Shown here: positions 1 through 9,964 of the stretch, piece after piece
Layout of the letters: the number at the start of each line of letters is the position of its first letter
How positions within the stretch are numbered: the stretch's first letter is position 1
DNA from: Tipula vernalis
Taxonomy: Eukaryota; Arthropoda; Insecta; Diptera; Tipulidae
NCBI GenBank assembly: GCA_958295665.1
Contig: OY282558.1
Span: 22,257,409-22,321,408 of the forward strand
Direction: 5' to 3'
Length of the DNA: 64,000 nucleotides
The notes under the pieces: generated by a model
The model's input: only the letters and a program-made list of their open reading frames with translations
Database searches by the model: none
Told to the model about the DNA's origin: nothing
Translations under genes and position numbers: made by a program

Positions 1-70
1 ATGGAGCATCAGATTTTTTTCTCTTTTCGTATTTTTTTTTTACAAAGTACCTAGATATACAATGTACATA

Positions 71-1810
71 CCCAAGTGTTACTACTTCAAATATATTTTT
101 GTTTTTCTGGAACTTTTTTTGGAACTGAGAACGACATTTGAGTTCCATTTTATTATAAGATTTCCTTTGAACAGTGGAACAAAAACCCTAAACTAATGGA
201 ACTAAATATGTTTGATTGTATATATGTATGTATTCAAAATAGAATTTGGCGGGAATCAGTAATTTGAGGTTAGATTGAAAAATATACTTATTTCAATATT
301 TCCCGTATTAAATAAAAGAATCGTTTTTTGTATGAATTTGATAAAAATGCATATGTATATTTAAAGAAGTACTTGGGAGGAACATTTTCTTGTTTTTTGG
401 TTTTTGCTATCTTATCGTTTCCCAAGTATAACAAAATGGAACTGAATTTGACAGTTCCAACAAATGTTCTATTTTTCTCCATAAGCAATGGAAGTGATGG
501 AAATAGTTTATTTTTATATAGTCGTAGTACATAGTATGTATATACGAGGGCGATCAACGCTATTTTCTTTGTTATTTTTGGCAAGTGAAGTTCTTTTGAG
601 CTTTTTTGTGGTAATGTAATTTAAATTTTTTGTAAGTAAATAAATAATACCTATATGGTGTAAAATTGTTAATACTCATTTAATACTCATAATCATAATT
701 CAATAATTAAATAAATCATCAAGCACAGTCCATCAGCTCAACAGTTCACATTGAAAGGCCGTCAAGAGAATTTATCAGCCAAAATTTTTATTGTTATTAT
801 TCATTTTTAATTTTATTAAATGGTTAACTGATCTTTAGCAACTACCAAATATACAAATAATCATGTTAATTATATTCTTAATTTTAGAATGTGCAACATC
901 AAAATTAAACCAAATAGCAAAAGATGACTTCCACAACTTAAACGATAAGATAGCAAAAACCAAAAAACAAGAAAATGTTCCTCCCAAGTACTTCTTTAAA
1001 TATACATATGCATTTTTATCAAATTCATACAAAAAACGATTCTTTTATTTAATACGGGAAATATTGAAATAAGTATATTTTTCAATCTAACCTCAAATTA
1101 CTGATTCCCGCCAAATTCTATTTTGAATATATACATATATACAATCAAACATATTTAGTTCCATTAGTTTAGGGTTTTTGTTCCACTGTTCAAAGGAAAT
1201 CTTATAATAAAATGGAACTCAAATGTCGTTCTCAGTTCCAAAAAAAGTTCCAGAAAAACAAAAATATATTTGAAGTAGTAACACTTGGGTTAAGTTGTGG
1301 AAGTCATCTTTTGCTATTTGGTTTAATTTTGATGTTGCACATTCTAAAATTAAGAATATAATTAACATGATTATTTGTATATTTGGTAGTTGCTAAAGAT
1401 CAGTTAACCATTTAATAAAATTAAAAATGAATAATAACAATAAAATTTTTGGCTGATAAATTCTCTTGACGGCCTTTCAATGTGAACTGTTGAGCTGATG
1501 GACTGTGCTTGATGATTTATTTAATTATTGAATTATGATTATGAGTATTAAATGAGTATTAACAATTTTACACCATATAGGTATTATTTATTTACTTACA
1601 AAAAATTTAAATTACATTACCACAAAAAAGCTCAAAAGAACTTCACTTGCCAAAAATAACAAAGAAAATAGCGTTGATCGCCCTCGTATATACATACTAT
1701 GTACTACGACTATATAAAAATAAACTATTTCCATCACTTCCATTGCTTATGGAGAAAAATAGAACATTTGTTGGAACTGTCAAATTCAGTTCCATTTTGT
1801 TATACTTGGG
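71..1810 (+). mobile_element. ~869-bp TIR element, outer copy, split by an inverted copy of itself
   Basis: The outer copy consists of 71-420 plus 1290-1810. It starts CCCAAGT and ends ACTTGGG, and a TA lies on each side (69-70 and 1811-1812), so a 2-bp target duplication is likely. The segment 421-1289 between its halves is the reverse complement of those same halves: 71-420 pairs with 940-1289 and 421-941 pairs with 1290-1810, with no net indel. Removing 421-1289 and a 2-bp TT duplication restores an 869-bp unit, exactly the length of the insert. The unit has no transposase-like ORF; the ~70-100-codon ORFs here are copies of one another from the repeat. It contains many GGAACT/AGTTCC words that could be protein-binding repeats. 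The superfamily is uncertain; 2-bp duplications fit Tc1/mariner-like elements. Confidence 0.8.
421..1289 (-). mobile_element. inverted, nested copy of the same ~869-bp TIR element
   Basis: It begins CCCAAGT at 421 and ends ACTTGGG at 1289. Its uninterrupted interior (junction at 940-942) shows the empty site as CGTTTAAG, whereas the outer copy has CGTTT before and TTAAG after the insert, giving a 2-bp TT duplication. The two copies are nearly identical over the stretches compared; one substitution was seen, near 229 against 1131. Both are therefore young. No coding capacity is evident, so mobility would need a transposase in trans. Confidence 0.8.
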
Positions 1811-4070
1811 TATTGGCTTTAATTTTTCTCATGGAATAGAAGCTTTATCATATAGTGTAACAAACATTTGAAAACTTCTTAAACATTTAATAAATTTGTG
1901 TTTAAAATCCGTTTTTTTATATATACATTTTCTCAAATTAAACGTCTATCAAGATTTTCTTCTTTATCTAAAACTGTAATATCCCCGAAAAATCAATGAT
2001 TTGTCATATTACTATATGAATTTTGAAAAGTCAAAAATGGAATCTTCAACGTGTTGGTACACTCGTTTTGTAAATACTATTTCGCCTGCCTTACACATCT
2101 TTTTCCACAAGAATATTTCAACCTATCCACCAAATTTTACTGCAACTCTAAAGAAATTTGGGTTTTCAGTTTTTTAAACAAAAACTTGTGTAAAATTTTA
2201 ATGGTCTCTATACCAACAATTTTTATATCATAGTTTTGAACTGTACATAAGCATTTTTACATATGGAATTGAAATAAAAATCTGCTGAGCGTTTTCAACA
2301 TTTAAATTTTGCAAGTCGGGGAAATTTCTACAAAACTGATGTACTTATCGATATTTTTTTTATGTTTCTGGATATTGCATCTTATGGATAGCCGTTTTTA
2401 TCAGTACACTTATTAATTTAAAAATTTCTCGAATGAAAACATTCATCTTATGATTTAAAATTTCTTTCAGCTTATAAAAATACCGAATTCCTTTTATATG
2501 ACGCTAGAAGCCATAAATCACAATTCAGGTACCGAGGTCAGTCACGGACCATGCTGTTTTATGATATAAACGGTCAAATTTTCCATAACCACCACATCCA
2601 AAAATTTTAACTGACTTTCTTTTTTCAATTTCGCATATAAATAAATATCACATATAAATTGTCAACGTTTTACAAGTCTTCTCTTGATGCTGATCTGTAT
2701 TGTCTCGTGTAATTTAGAAATGTCACTCTCTAAATCAGCTAGAATTCTAGGATACGTATTCCGTAGTGCAAGGATGTTTCTTGTGCAGTAGTGAAATGTT
2801 ACGTTAGTAAAGAAATATCTGAATTTCGCAGATCAATTTTGAAAATTTTCCCATTTGGATTGGTTTTGTTGCTTCAAAAATGTATAATCGTATCGAATTT
2901 TAGAATTTTGAAAAAATCTGCATAGATGTTGGCCATTGTTAAACGATTTTTAATTTTAATATTTCCTTCTTATGCCAAACAATATTTTTAAAAGTTCCTG
3001 TAATTTCTTAATTGATAAACGTTCAACACTTTTTTATACGTCCATTAGCCGGAAAGACGTGCCAATTTCTACACCTTATGTAGAAAACGAGAGAGAGAGA
3101 GAGAGTAATTCATCTTATTTATGGTTTTTGGAAAGAATATACAATTTTTCCAGCGCAGAAGACCTTACTAATAATAAGTACGTCTGTTTTACGGGGTAAA
3201 AATCATTTTTTTTTCGTGAGATCTCAATGCGCTGGATGCGGCCAGTATGTATATTTCTTTCTTATTATTATTTTAACGGAAATAATTTTAAAGGAAAATC
3301 GAACCAATAAGAAATTGCAGTTATCGAAATTAATTTTCTAATTTTCGAAATTCTAACAATTTTTAGAGGTAAACTTGCTATTATGCAACTATCGAGTATA
3401 GTTGAAATTATTGAGAGTTACAATAAGCGAGTTTGTTCTGTAATCCATCCTATTTTCATTGATATAAAGGCTATATAAAGGCTAATTTCTTACAAATTTG
3501 TTGTAATACAAATCATATGTAATAAATCAAAACGTTGACTCATTTTGCTGCTTGAAATTATCGACGCATTGTCTACATTATGGACATTGTCGATGTCATT
3601 TTCTGAATTGTGCCCATACATTATCTACACGAGTAGACAATTGATTAATTACTTCATGTAGACTAGGCGGCACAACACTGGTCATTCGTTGATTGGTGCT
3701 ATGCGCAAAATATTAAATGGTACAATATGCAGATGGCAAGCAGATCGTATTCAAATATGTTACAATTAGATAAAATTATATCAAAAATGTCAAAATAAAC
3801 AAACGAAACATAAACATGATGTACAGGAATTAAATTTGTATAATTATTTTTCTAATGTCATTTTCGATATATTGTTAAAATCAGCCGAAAGTAAAAAGTC
3901 GACTATGTAGAGCCGTGTCAGAACCGAAAATAAGATAAATAAAGTCGTTGTCATCCGACAGCGTTCATCCAAAAGTTACCATAGATAGGATTAAAGACTT
4001 TCACGTATAGATAAATTGTGGAAAATCCACGGATTCCAAAAAAATATTTAAAATTGGTCTAAACTCTTTC
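1811..4070. other. AT-rich non-coding DNA, nothing recognised
   Basis: Only short spurious ORFs (up to about 75 codons) with no recognisable motif. A short (GA)n run lies at about 3089-3105. No inverted or tandem structure was seen. Confidence 0.5.
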
Positions 4071-4600
4071 TCTAGAGTATATATCTACTCGCTGGAAAAA
4101 TGTCAGTTCAAGTTTCCCATAGGAAAATGATATTTTCTAAATATCATTACAAACTTTGTATAAAATCAGCCTCTACGGTTTTATGTCTGGAGCTTGCAAT
4201 GCAATCATTGATATGACGAAGTTTATAATGGTTTTTGAAAAATCGAATTTTCCCAGATTTTCCACAGGAACTTGAACTAATTGTTTTCCAGCGATAGCTA
4301 TTGACATTGTCAATTTGACAAGTCTCATTAATACAACTCACCTCTAGACAAAATACTCTATAGAGGCTGATTTTATGAAAAGTTTCTAATTTGGGAAACT
4401 CCAGACGAAAATTGGAAATTCAAATTTTACAGATTTCCAAGGGAAACTTGAACTGAAATTTTTTAGCGGTAGCGAATATTCATCTCCAGATGTAACTCTC
4501 TAAAGGCTACTTTTATACAAAGTTTCTAATGATTTTTGGAAAATCGCATTTTCCACCATTTTGCCATGCGAAACTTGAACTGAATTTTGACAATCCATCT
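4071..4600. repeat. decayed inverted-plus-tandem repeat, ~140-bp unit
   Basis: A unit containing AGGCTGATTTTATACAAAG, TTTCTAATGATTTTTGGAAA and GAAACTTGAACTGA occurs in reverse complement at about 4098-4182. It then occurs three times in direct orientation at about 4183-4320, 4350-4490 and 4496-4600. Copies are strongly diverged from each other, so the array is old. The layout of one inverted copy followed by a direct array resembles 51757-52930. Confidence 0.6.
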
Positions 4601-4930
4601 TCAGATATACACCCTAAGAGCATTAGGATAGTTTGGGATTCTTCTAAGTTTCCGATAATCTTCGGAATCTTTCAACTAACTTTAACAGGGTGTTTTCGAT
4701 TCTTTAGAACAATCAAACTGCCGAGCAAAATTTTGGTTTTGAAAACACTTTTACCATCATATTGAACGACGTTTTTTATTTGATTTTTGGGATCCTTATT
4801 CCAAAATCCGTTTTCAAAAATCCCGTATTAACCATGATAAGGGATTACATAAATTTACGGGAATTTTACTTACGGGATTTAGTCATATGACATTCCGGGC
4901 CGCTCCCGATTTTTTTTATGTTCTTCCCTG
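4601..4930. other. non-coding DNA
   Basis: No supported gene or repeat. It ends at the target duplication of the next element. Confidence 0.4.
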
Positions 4931-4938
4931 CCTTTCTC
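4931..4938. repeat. target-site duplication, left copy (CCTTTCTC)
   Basis: Identical to 7011-7018 and directly abutting the inverted terminus at 4939. Confidence 0.8.
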
Positions 4939-7010
4939 AAGCATGTGAAGTTATTAGTTTTTCATCCCAGAAAAAATAAAAATGTTCATCAGGTAACACT
5001 ATCTCGCCCCATCCCAGCTTTTTCTATATAGTGTATTTCGAATACAAAATATTCAATATAAAATAATCAAAATTTTAAATTCTTTATTACCGATCTCATA
5101 AGGACTTAGTAGGCCGGAAACGATTCTTTATATTTTGAGTTGGTAATGGTATCGACTAACTTTGGTGAAAATCTAAGATCAGCCGCATGGGTGCAATTTC
5201 CACAATCGGCCAACTTCCAAATGGATTCATATAAAATAATCAAAATTTTAAATTCTTTATTACCGATCTCCTAAGAACTTAGTAGGCCGGAAATTATTCT
5301 TTATATTTTAAGTTGGTAATGGTATCGACTAACTTTGGTGAAAATCTAAGGTCAGCCGTATGGGTGCAATTTCCACAATCGGCCAACTTCCAAATGGCTT
5401 CATACAAAATAATCAAAATTTTAAATTCTTTGTTACCGTTCTCATAAGAACTTAGTAGGCCGGAAATGATTCTTTACATTTTGAGTTGGTAATAGTATAG
5501 ACTAACTTTGGTGAAAATCTAGGATCAGCCGTATGGGTGCAATTTCCACAATGGGCCAACATCCAAATGGCTTCATATAAAATAATCAAAATTTTAAATT
5601 CTTTATTACCGAGCTCATAAGAACTTAGTAGGCCGGAAATGATTATTCATATTTTGAGTTGGTAATGGTATCGACTAACTTTGGTAAAAATCTAAGATCA
5701 GCCGTATGGGTGCAATTTCCACAATGGGCCAACATCCAAATGGGTTCATATAAAATAATCAAAATTTTAAATTCTTTATTACCGATCTCATAAGGACTTA
5801 GTAGGCCGGAAACGATTCTTTATATTTTGAGTTGGTAATGGTATCGACTAACTTTGGTGAAAATCTAAGATCAGCCGCATGGGTGCAATTTCCACAATCG
5901 GCCAACTTCCAAATGGATTCATATAAAATAATCAAAATTTTAAATTCTTTATTACCGATCTCCTAAGAACTTAGTAGGCCGGAAATGATTCTTTATATTT
6001 TAAGTTGGTAATGGTATCGACTAACTTTGGTGAAAATCTAAGGTCAGCCGTATGGGTGCAATTTCCACAATCGGCCAACTTCCAAATGGCTTCATACAAA
6101 ATAATCAAAATTTTAAATTCTTTGTTACCGATCTCATAAGAACTTAGTAGGCCGGAAATGATTCTTTACATTTTGAGTTGGTAATAGTATAGACTAACTT
6201 TGGTGAAAATCTAGGATCAGCCGTATGGGTGCAATTTCCACAATGGGCCAACATCCAAATGGCTTCATATAAAATAATCAAAATTTTAAATTCTTTATTA
6301 CCGAGCTCATAAGAACTTAGTAAGCCGGAAATGATTATTCATATTTTGAGTTGGTAATGGTATCGACTAACTTTGATAAAAATCTAAGATCAGCCGTATG
6401 GGTGCAATTTCCACAATGGGCCAACATCCAAATGGGTTCATATAAAATAATCAAAATTTTAAATTCTTTATTACCGATCTCATAAGGACTTAGTAGGCCG
6501 GAAACGATTCTTTATATTTTGAGTTGGTAATGGTATCGACTAACTTTGGTGAAAATCTAAGATCAGCCGTATGGGTGCAATTTCCACAATCGGCCAACTT
6601 CCAAATGGATTCATATAAAATAATCAAAATTTTAAATTCTTTATTACCGATCTCATAAGAACTTAGTAGGCCGGAAATGATTCTTTATATTTTGAGTTGG
6701 TAATAGTATAGACTAACTCTGGTGAAAATCTAGGATCAGCCGTATGGGTGCAATTTCCACAATCGGCCAAGTCCTTATGAGATCGGTAATAAAGAATTTA
6801 AAATTTTGATTATTTTATTTTGAATATTTTGTATTCGAAATACACTATATAGAAAAAGCTTGGATGGGATGAAAAAATGTAATCATCATTTAATTTTTTA
6901 TTTACATTTCTAATATGTAGAGAAAAAACCTGGGATTAGACGAGATAGTGTTACCTGATGAACATTTTTATTTTTTCTGGGATGAAAAACTGGGATAACT
7001 TCACATGCTT
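4939..7010. mobile_element. 2.07-kb non-autonomous TIR element with an internal satellite-like array
   Basis: The ends are inverted: 4939 reads AAGCATGTGAAGTTAT and 7010 read backwards gives the same word. The arms stay homologous (CATCCCAGAAAAAATAAAAA, GGTAACACTATCTCG, TATATAGTGTATTTCGAATA) down to the first ~47 bases of the array. The right arm carries about 80 extra bases near 6863-6941. The 8-mer CCTTTCTC stands directly outside both ends (4931-4938 and 7011-7018), a perfect 8-bp target duplication of the length used by hAT or P-type transposases. There is no transposase ORF. Between the arms lies a 173-bp tandem array. Confidence 0.85.
5057..6770 (+). repeat. 173-bp tandem array, 9.9 copies, four-monomer higher-order repeat
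   Basis: Monomers start at 5057, 5230, 5403, 5576, 5749, 5922, 6095, 6268, 6441 and 6614, exactly 173 bp apart each time. Diagnostic variants show a higher-order order A-B-C-D, A-B-C-D, A, C-like. Type A has AAGGACTTAG and ATGGATTCA. Type B has CTCCTAAGAAC and TTAAGTTGG. Type C has TTACATTTTGAG and AATAGTATAGACT. Type D has GAGCTCATAAG and GATTATTCATATT. The 692-bp block is therefore duplicated. The array stops abruptly near 6770, where the inverted right arm begins. Confidence 0.9.
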
Positions 7011-7018
7011 CCTTTCTC
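7011..7018. repeat. target-site duplication, right copy (CCTTTCTC)
   Basis: Matches 4931-4938 exactly. Confidence 0.8.
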
Positions 7019-9964
7019 GGTTTAATCAATTTCGTTTTAAAGAAAGTGTGGGATAAAATGAATCCATTGGTTTTTTTATCGATAGCGATACAGTTGGTCA
7101 ATCACCATATTTTATTCCATGTTATGATTTTAACCAAAAACAAAAAAACAAAATTGACGTTGATTTTTTGGGGCATATTTGTCGAAGCATTTGCTAAATT
7201 CATCTTAAGTGGACCACTCGATATACATATAAACAGAAGAAAAATAGAGATTGATTTTTCAAAGAGATTAGTCTAAATTATTGTTTTACGTCATTATCGA
7301 TAATGTTTAATGACGATGGTGGTTGATCTATAACAACACTTACTAAACCAATTGTTAGAGGTGTCAACACGGACAAAATTAAATTATTGAGATAATTTTC
7401 GTGAATTTATCAAATTACGATTAATAACATTAGATGTCAATCTTTGCTGACAAATTCATCCTGCATTGTAATCCTGTAATCCATCAAGACAAGAATGTCA
7501 TTACTGCGTTCAAAGATTATCAAACCAGACAAAAATTTTAGGTTTCCGCTTGTAATGTGACACGGAGAAGAATTTTTCCTGTTTTTTTTTTTTTCAAATC
7601 ATGGAATAAGAAAAATAGAAAGTGTCTAAAACACATACACACACACGCCAATAAAAAAACGTCACCAATAACAAGAACAATCCGCCGATAATAAGGGAAA
7701 TGAGAAGAAAATTCAGAAAACCTGTTGATTTATTAAATTTTTATATGATTTTCTAAATTTTCCCTTTTCCCAAATTTTTTATTTTTTATTTTAAACATAA
7801 AAATACAAATAAGAAAACACGACAAACACAACACAACACAAACCCCTAAAAAACATGAAAGGGAGAAAATAATTAAATAAAAATTTAATAAAAGGGAAAA
7901 AAAATTTTCTTTTTGCATTGTTAAGGATTACAGTGTAATTTCGAAAATTTAATGATGACAGGCATTTTATTTATTGTTGGAAAAATACGCTACAACAACG
8001 CCGACACAAATTAAAGTGATTTTAATTGTTGTTATTAAATTTTAATTCTGGGGCTCATGTTATTTATGTTGTTGTTGTTGTGTATATTTTGTAAGTTTTG
8101 GTTCCTTTAGTATTTGGTGGGTGTTAAAATTTAGTAGATTTTCATCATTGTTGGTGTTAACAATGTGGAATAACGAGCTTATTGTATGAGCCTATGTCAT
8201 GTCATGCCTAATCAATCAATCTGTAATATGATTTGTTTTATTAAGGCTTTTGGTTTTGTTTGCACATATAAAAATTTAAATAAAAGATAAAGTTTGTTAT
8301 ATGTATATTCGCTGTCAAGAAAGTATTTTATAACGCATACTTATATTTTATGTCAAACTGTTAAATAATTTATGCAACTACATTTGCCTTTTGTTATATA
8401 ACATCAACAACGTGCTTGAGACAATAAACATAAAAAGAAGTCGTCATCGTGGATCATGACTTTGAATTAATATAATACGAGTTAAATACACGTAATTAAT
8501 AAATAAACAGCCTCTTCACACGACAGATATTTTTGTAACATATATATAGTAGTATATAAGTACAACATATAGCAACTCAAGACGATTATTACTTTCACCT
8601 TGTTAACTCTATACAAGTGCTCGAATTCTAAAGAATTATTGAATTTGTTGATTTTTAATATACTATCCAAACATGACGGATCACAAAAAAAAATCATTTT
8701 CACATATTTCAAGTAAATTGAATAAAATCATCTATAATAAATGAAACACGTAGCTCTATTCAAATCACACCAAAAAAAAACTGTTTTTACCACATATGGA
8801 TGGATGGTTGCTTATAGACATACTCGTATGTAACATATTGATAATGAAACTGGGAGACATATATACGAGTTGCGATAAACGCACACAATAGAGATCTATC
8901 AAATCAAAAAAAAAAATTCAAATATTATAATTTAGATGATGAATACAAAATGGAACTGCTTCTGTATAAAAAAAATGTGCAGAATTGAAAATTAATTTTA
9001 TTTTCGTTCTACAACGGAGATGAGCTGAATAAATTTGTGTATCGTATCTTTAGGCACCACACAGATATTCGGAGGTGTTGAAAAGAATTCGCTTCTTGAT
9101 TTTCGTTTTATTGTTACGTAAGATACTTTTGTATCATCGCATATAAATAATGTAGAAACGCGCACGAGATATGCTATCCATCAAACCGTGTTTTGTATAC
9201 TTATTCAATGTTGAATGATGGAAGAAAATTTTCTTATACATAAAGGCCTACACATATGTAGTTCTAAAGAAACATTTTCATTTCCAAAAATGTATATCAA
9301 ATAACAAGAAGAAGAAGAAAATATTTAATCTTAAAAAATCAATTTCCTTATCTATATTGCGAAATGTTTATATTTATGGCATATAATCAATAATAGTCTG
9401 AATAATAACAAATAATAATAGGAAATTAGTCAATTGAAAATTACTACCATTGTTATTATGTAGTTTTTCATTAATTTTGTACAACAATCAATTTTCCATT
9501 TTTCATCTGATCGAAATCATAATGAAAGAGTTAATTTCCTCTTATTTCATTGTCTTCGTTTCTTTAGTACATTTATCTACTCGTCTCAATTATTTTTACT
9601 ATCACAATTTGCCGAAATGGCGAAATAATATTTTATAAGACGATGTAGTACAGATATTTCTCAAGTTATGCTGACATTAACGTCGTTTGCACGTCTTCAC
9701 ATAGGAAAAGAAGGAACAGTGTCTTTAGCAATATCAAACGATTGTTTGTGAATGCGCGACATCTCACACGACAGTTTTTACATAAAGCGAAAAATTCATT
9801 AGCATTATAGAATTATTTATTTTGAGCAAGGGAATTAAATGAAGTTACGGTTTTTCTTATTTTGGCGATCCCTCCTCCCAATTTGTCGTAACAAAATAAA
9901 CCTTTTACCCCCAAATCTCCAAAAGTGCTTGCACTTCTGTTTTTTTTATGGCATTATGTTCCCT
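7019..9964. other. AT-rich non-coding DNA, nothing recognised
   Basis: Short ORFs only. Simple sequence includes a CA-rich run near 7634-7646, TTG triplets near 8069-8081 and a TGGA run near 8798-8807. No element ends were seen until the inverted repeat at 9965. Confidence 0.45.

Noticed and set aside
71..1810. A single complex palindrome or a viral-type inverted terminal structure
   Set aside because: The interleaved order is fully explained by one element inserted inverted into another copy with a 2-bp duplication.
288..1871. Four ORFs encoding identical or overlapping 65-98-aa proteins, looking like a small gene family
   Set aside because: They are the same DNA seen twice because of the self-nested inverted element. 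There is no start context, motif or codon bias, and the frames also open on the opposite strand.
5057..6770. CRISPR-like array because of regular spacing
   Set aside because: Units are contiguous 173-bp monomers with no unique spacers, in a eukaryotic context.
4939..7010. Helitron (DINE-1-like) because of the inverted end plus central tandem repeats
   Set aside because: A perfect 8-bp target duplication and true inverted ends at both sides do not fit rolling-circle insertion.
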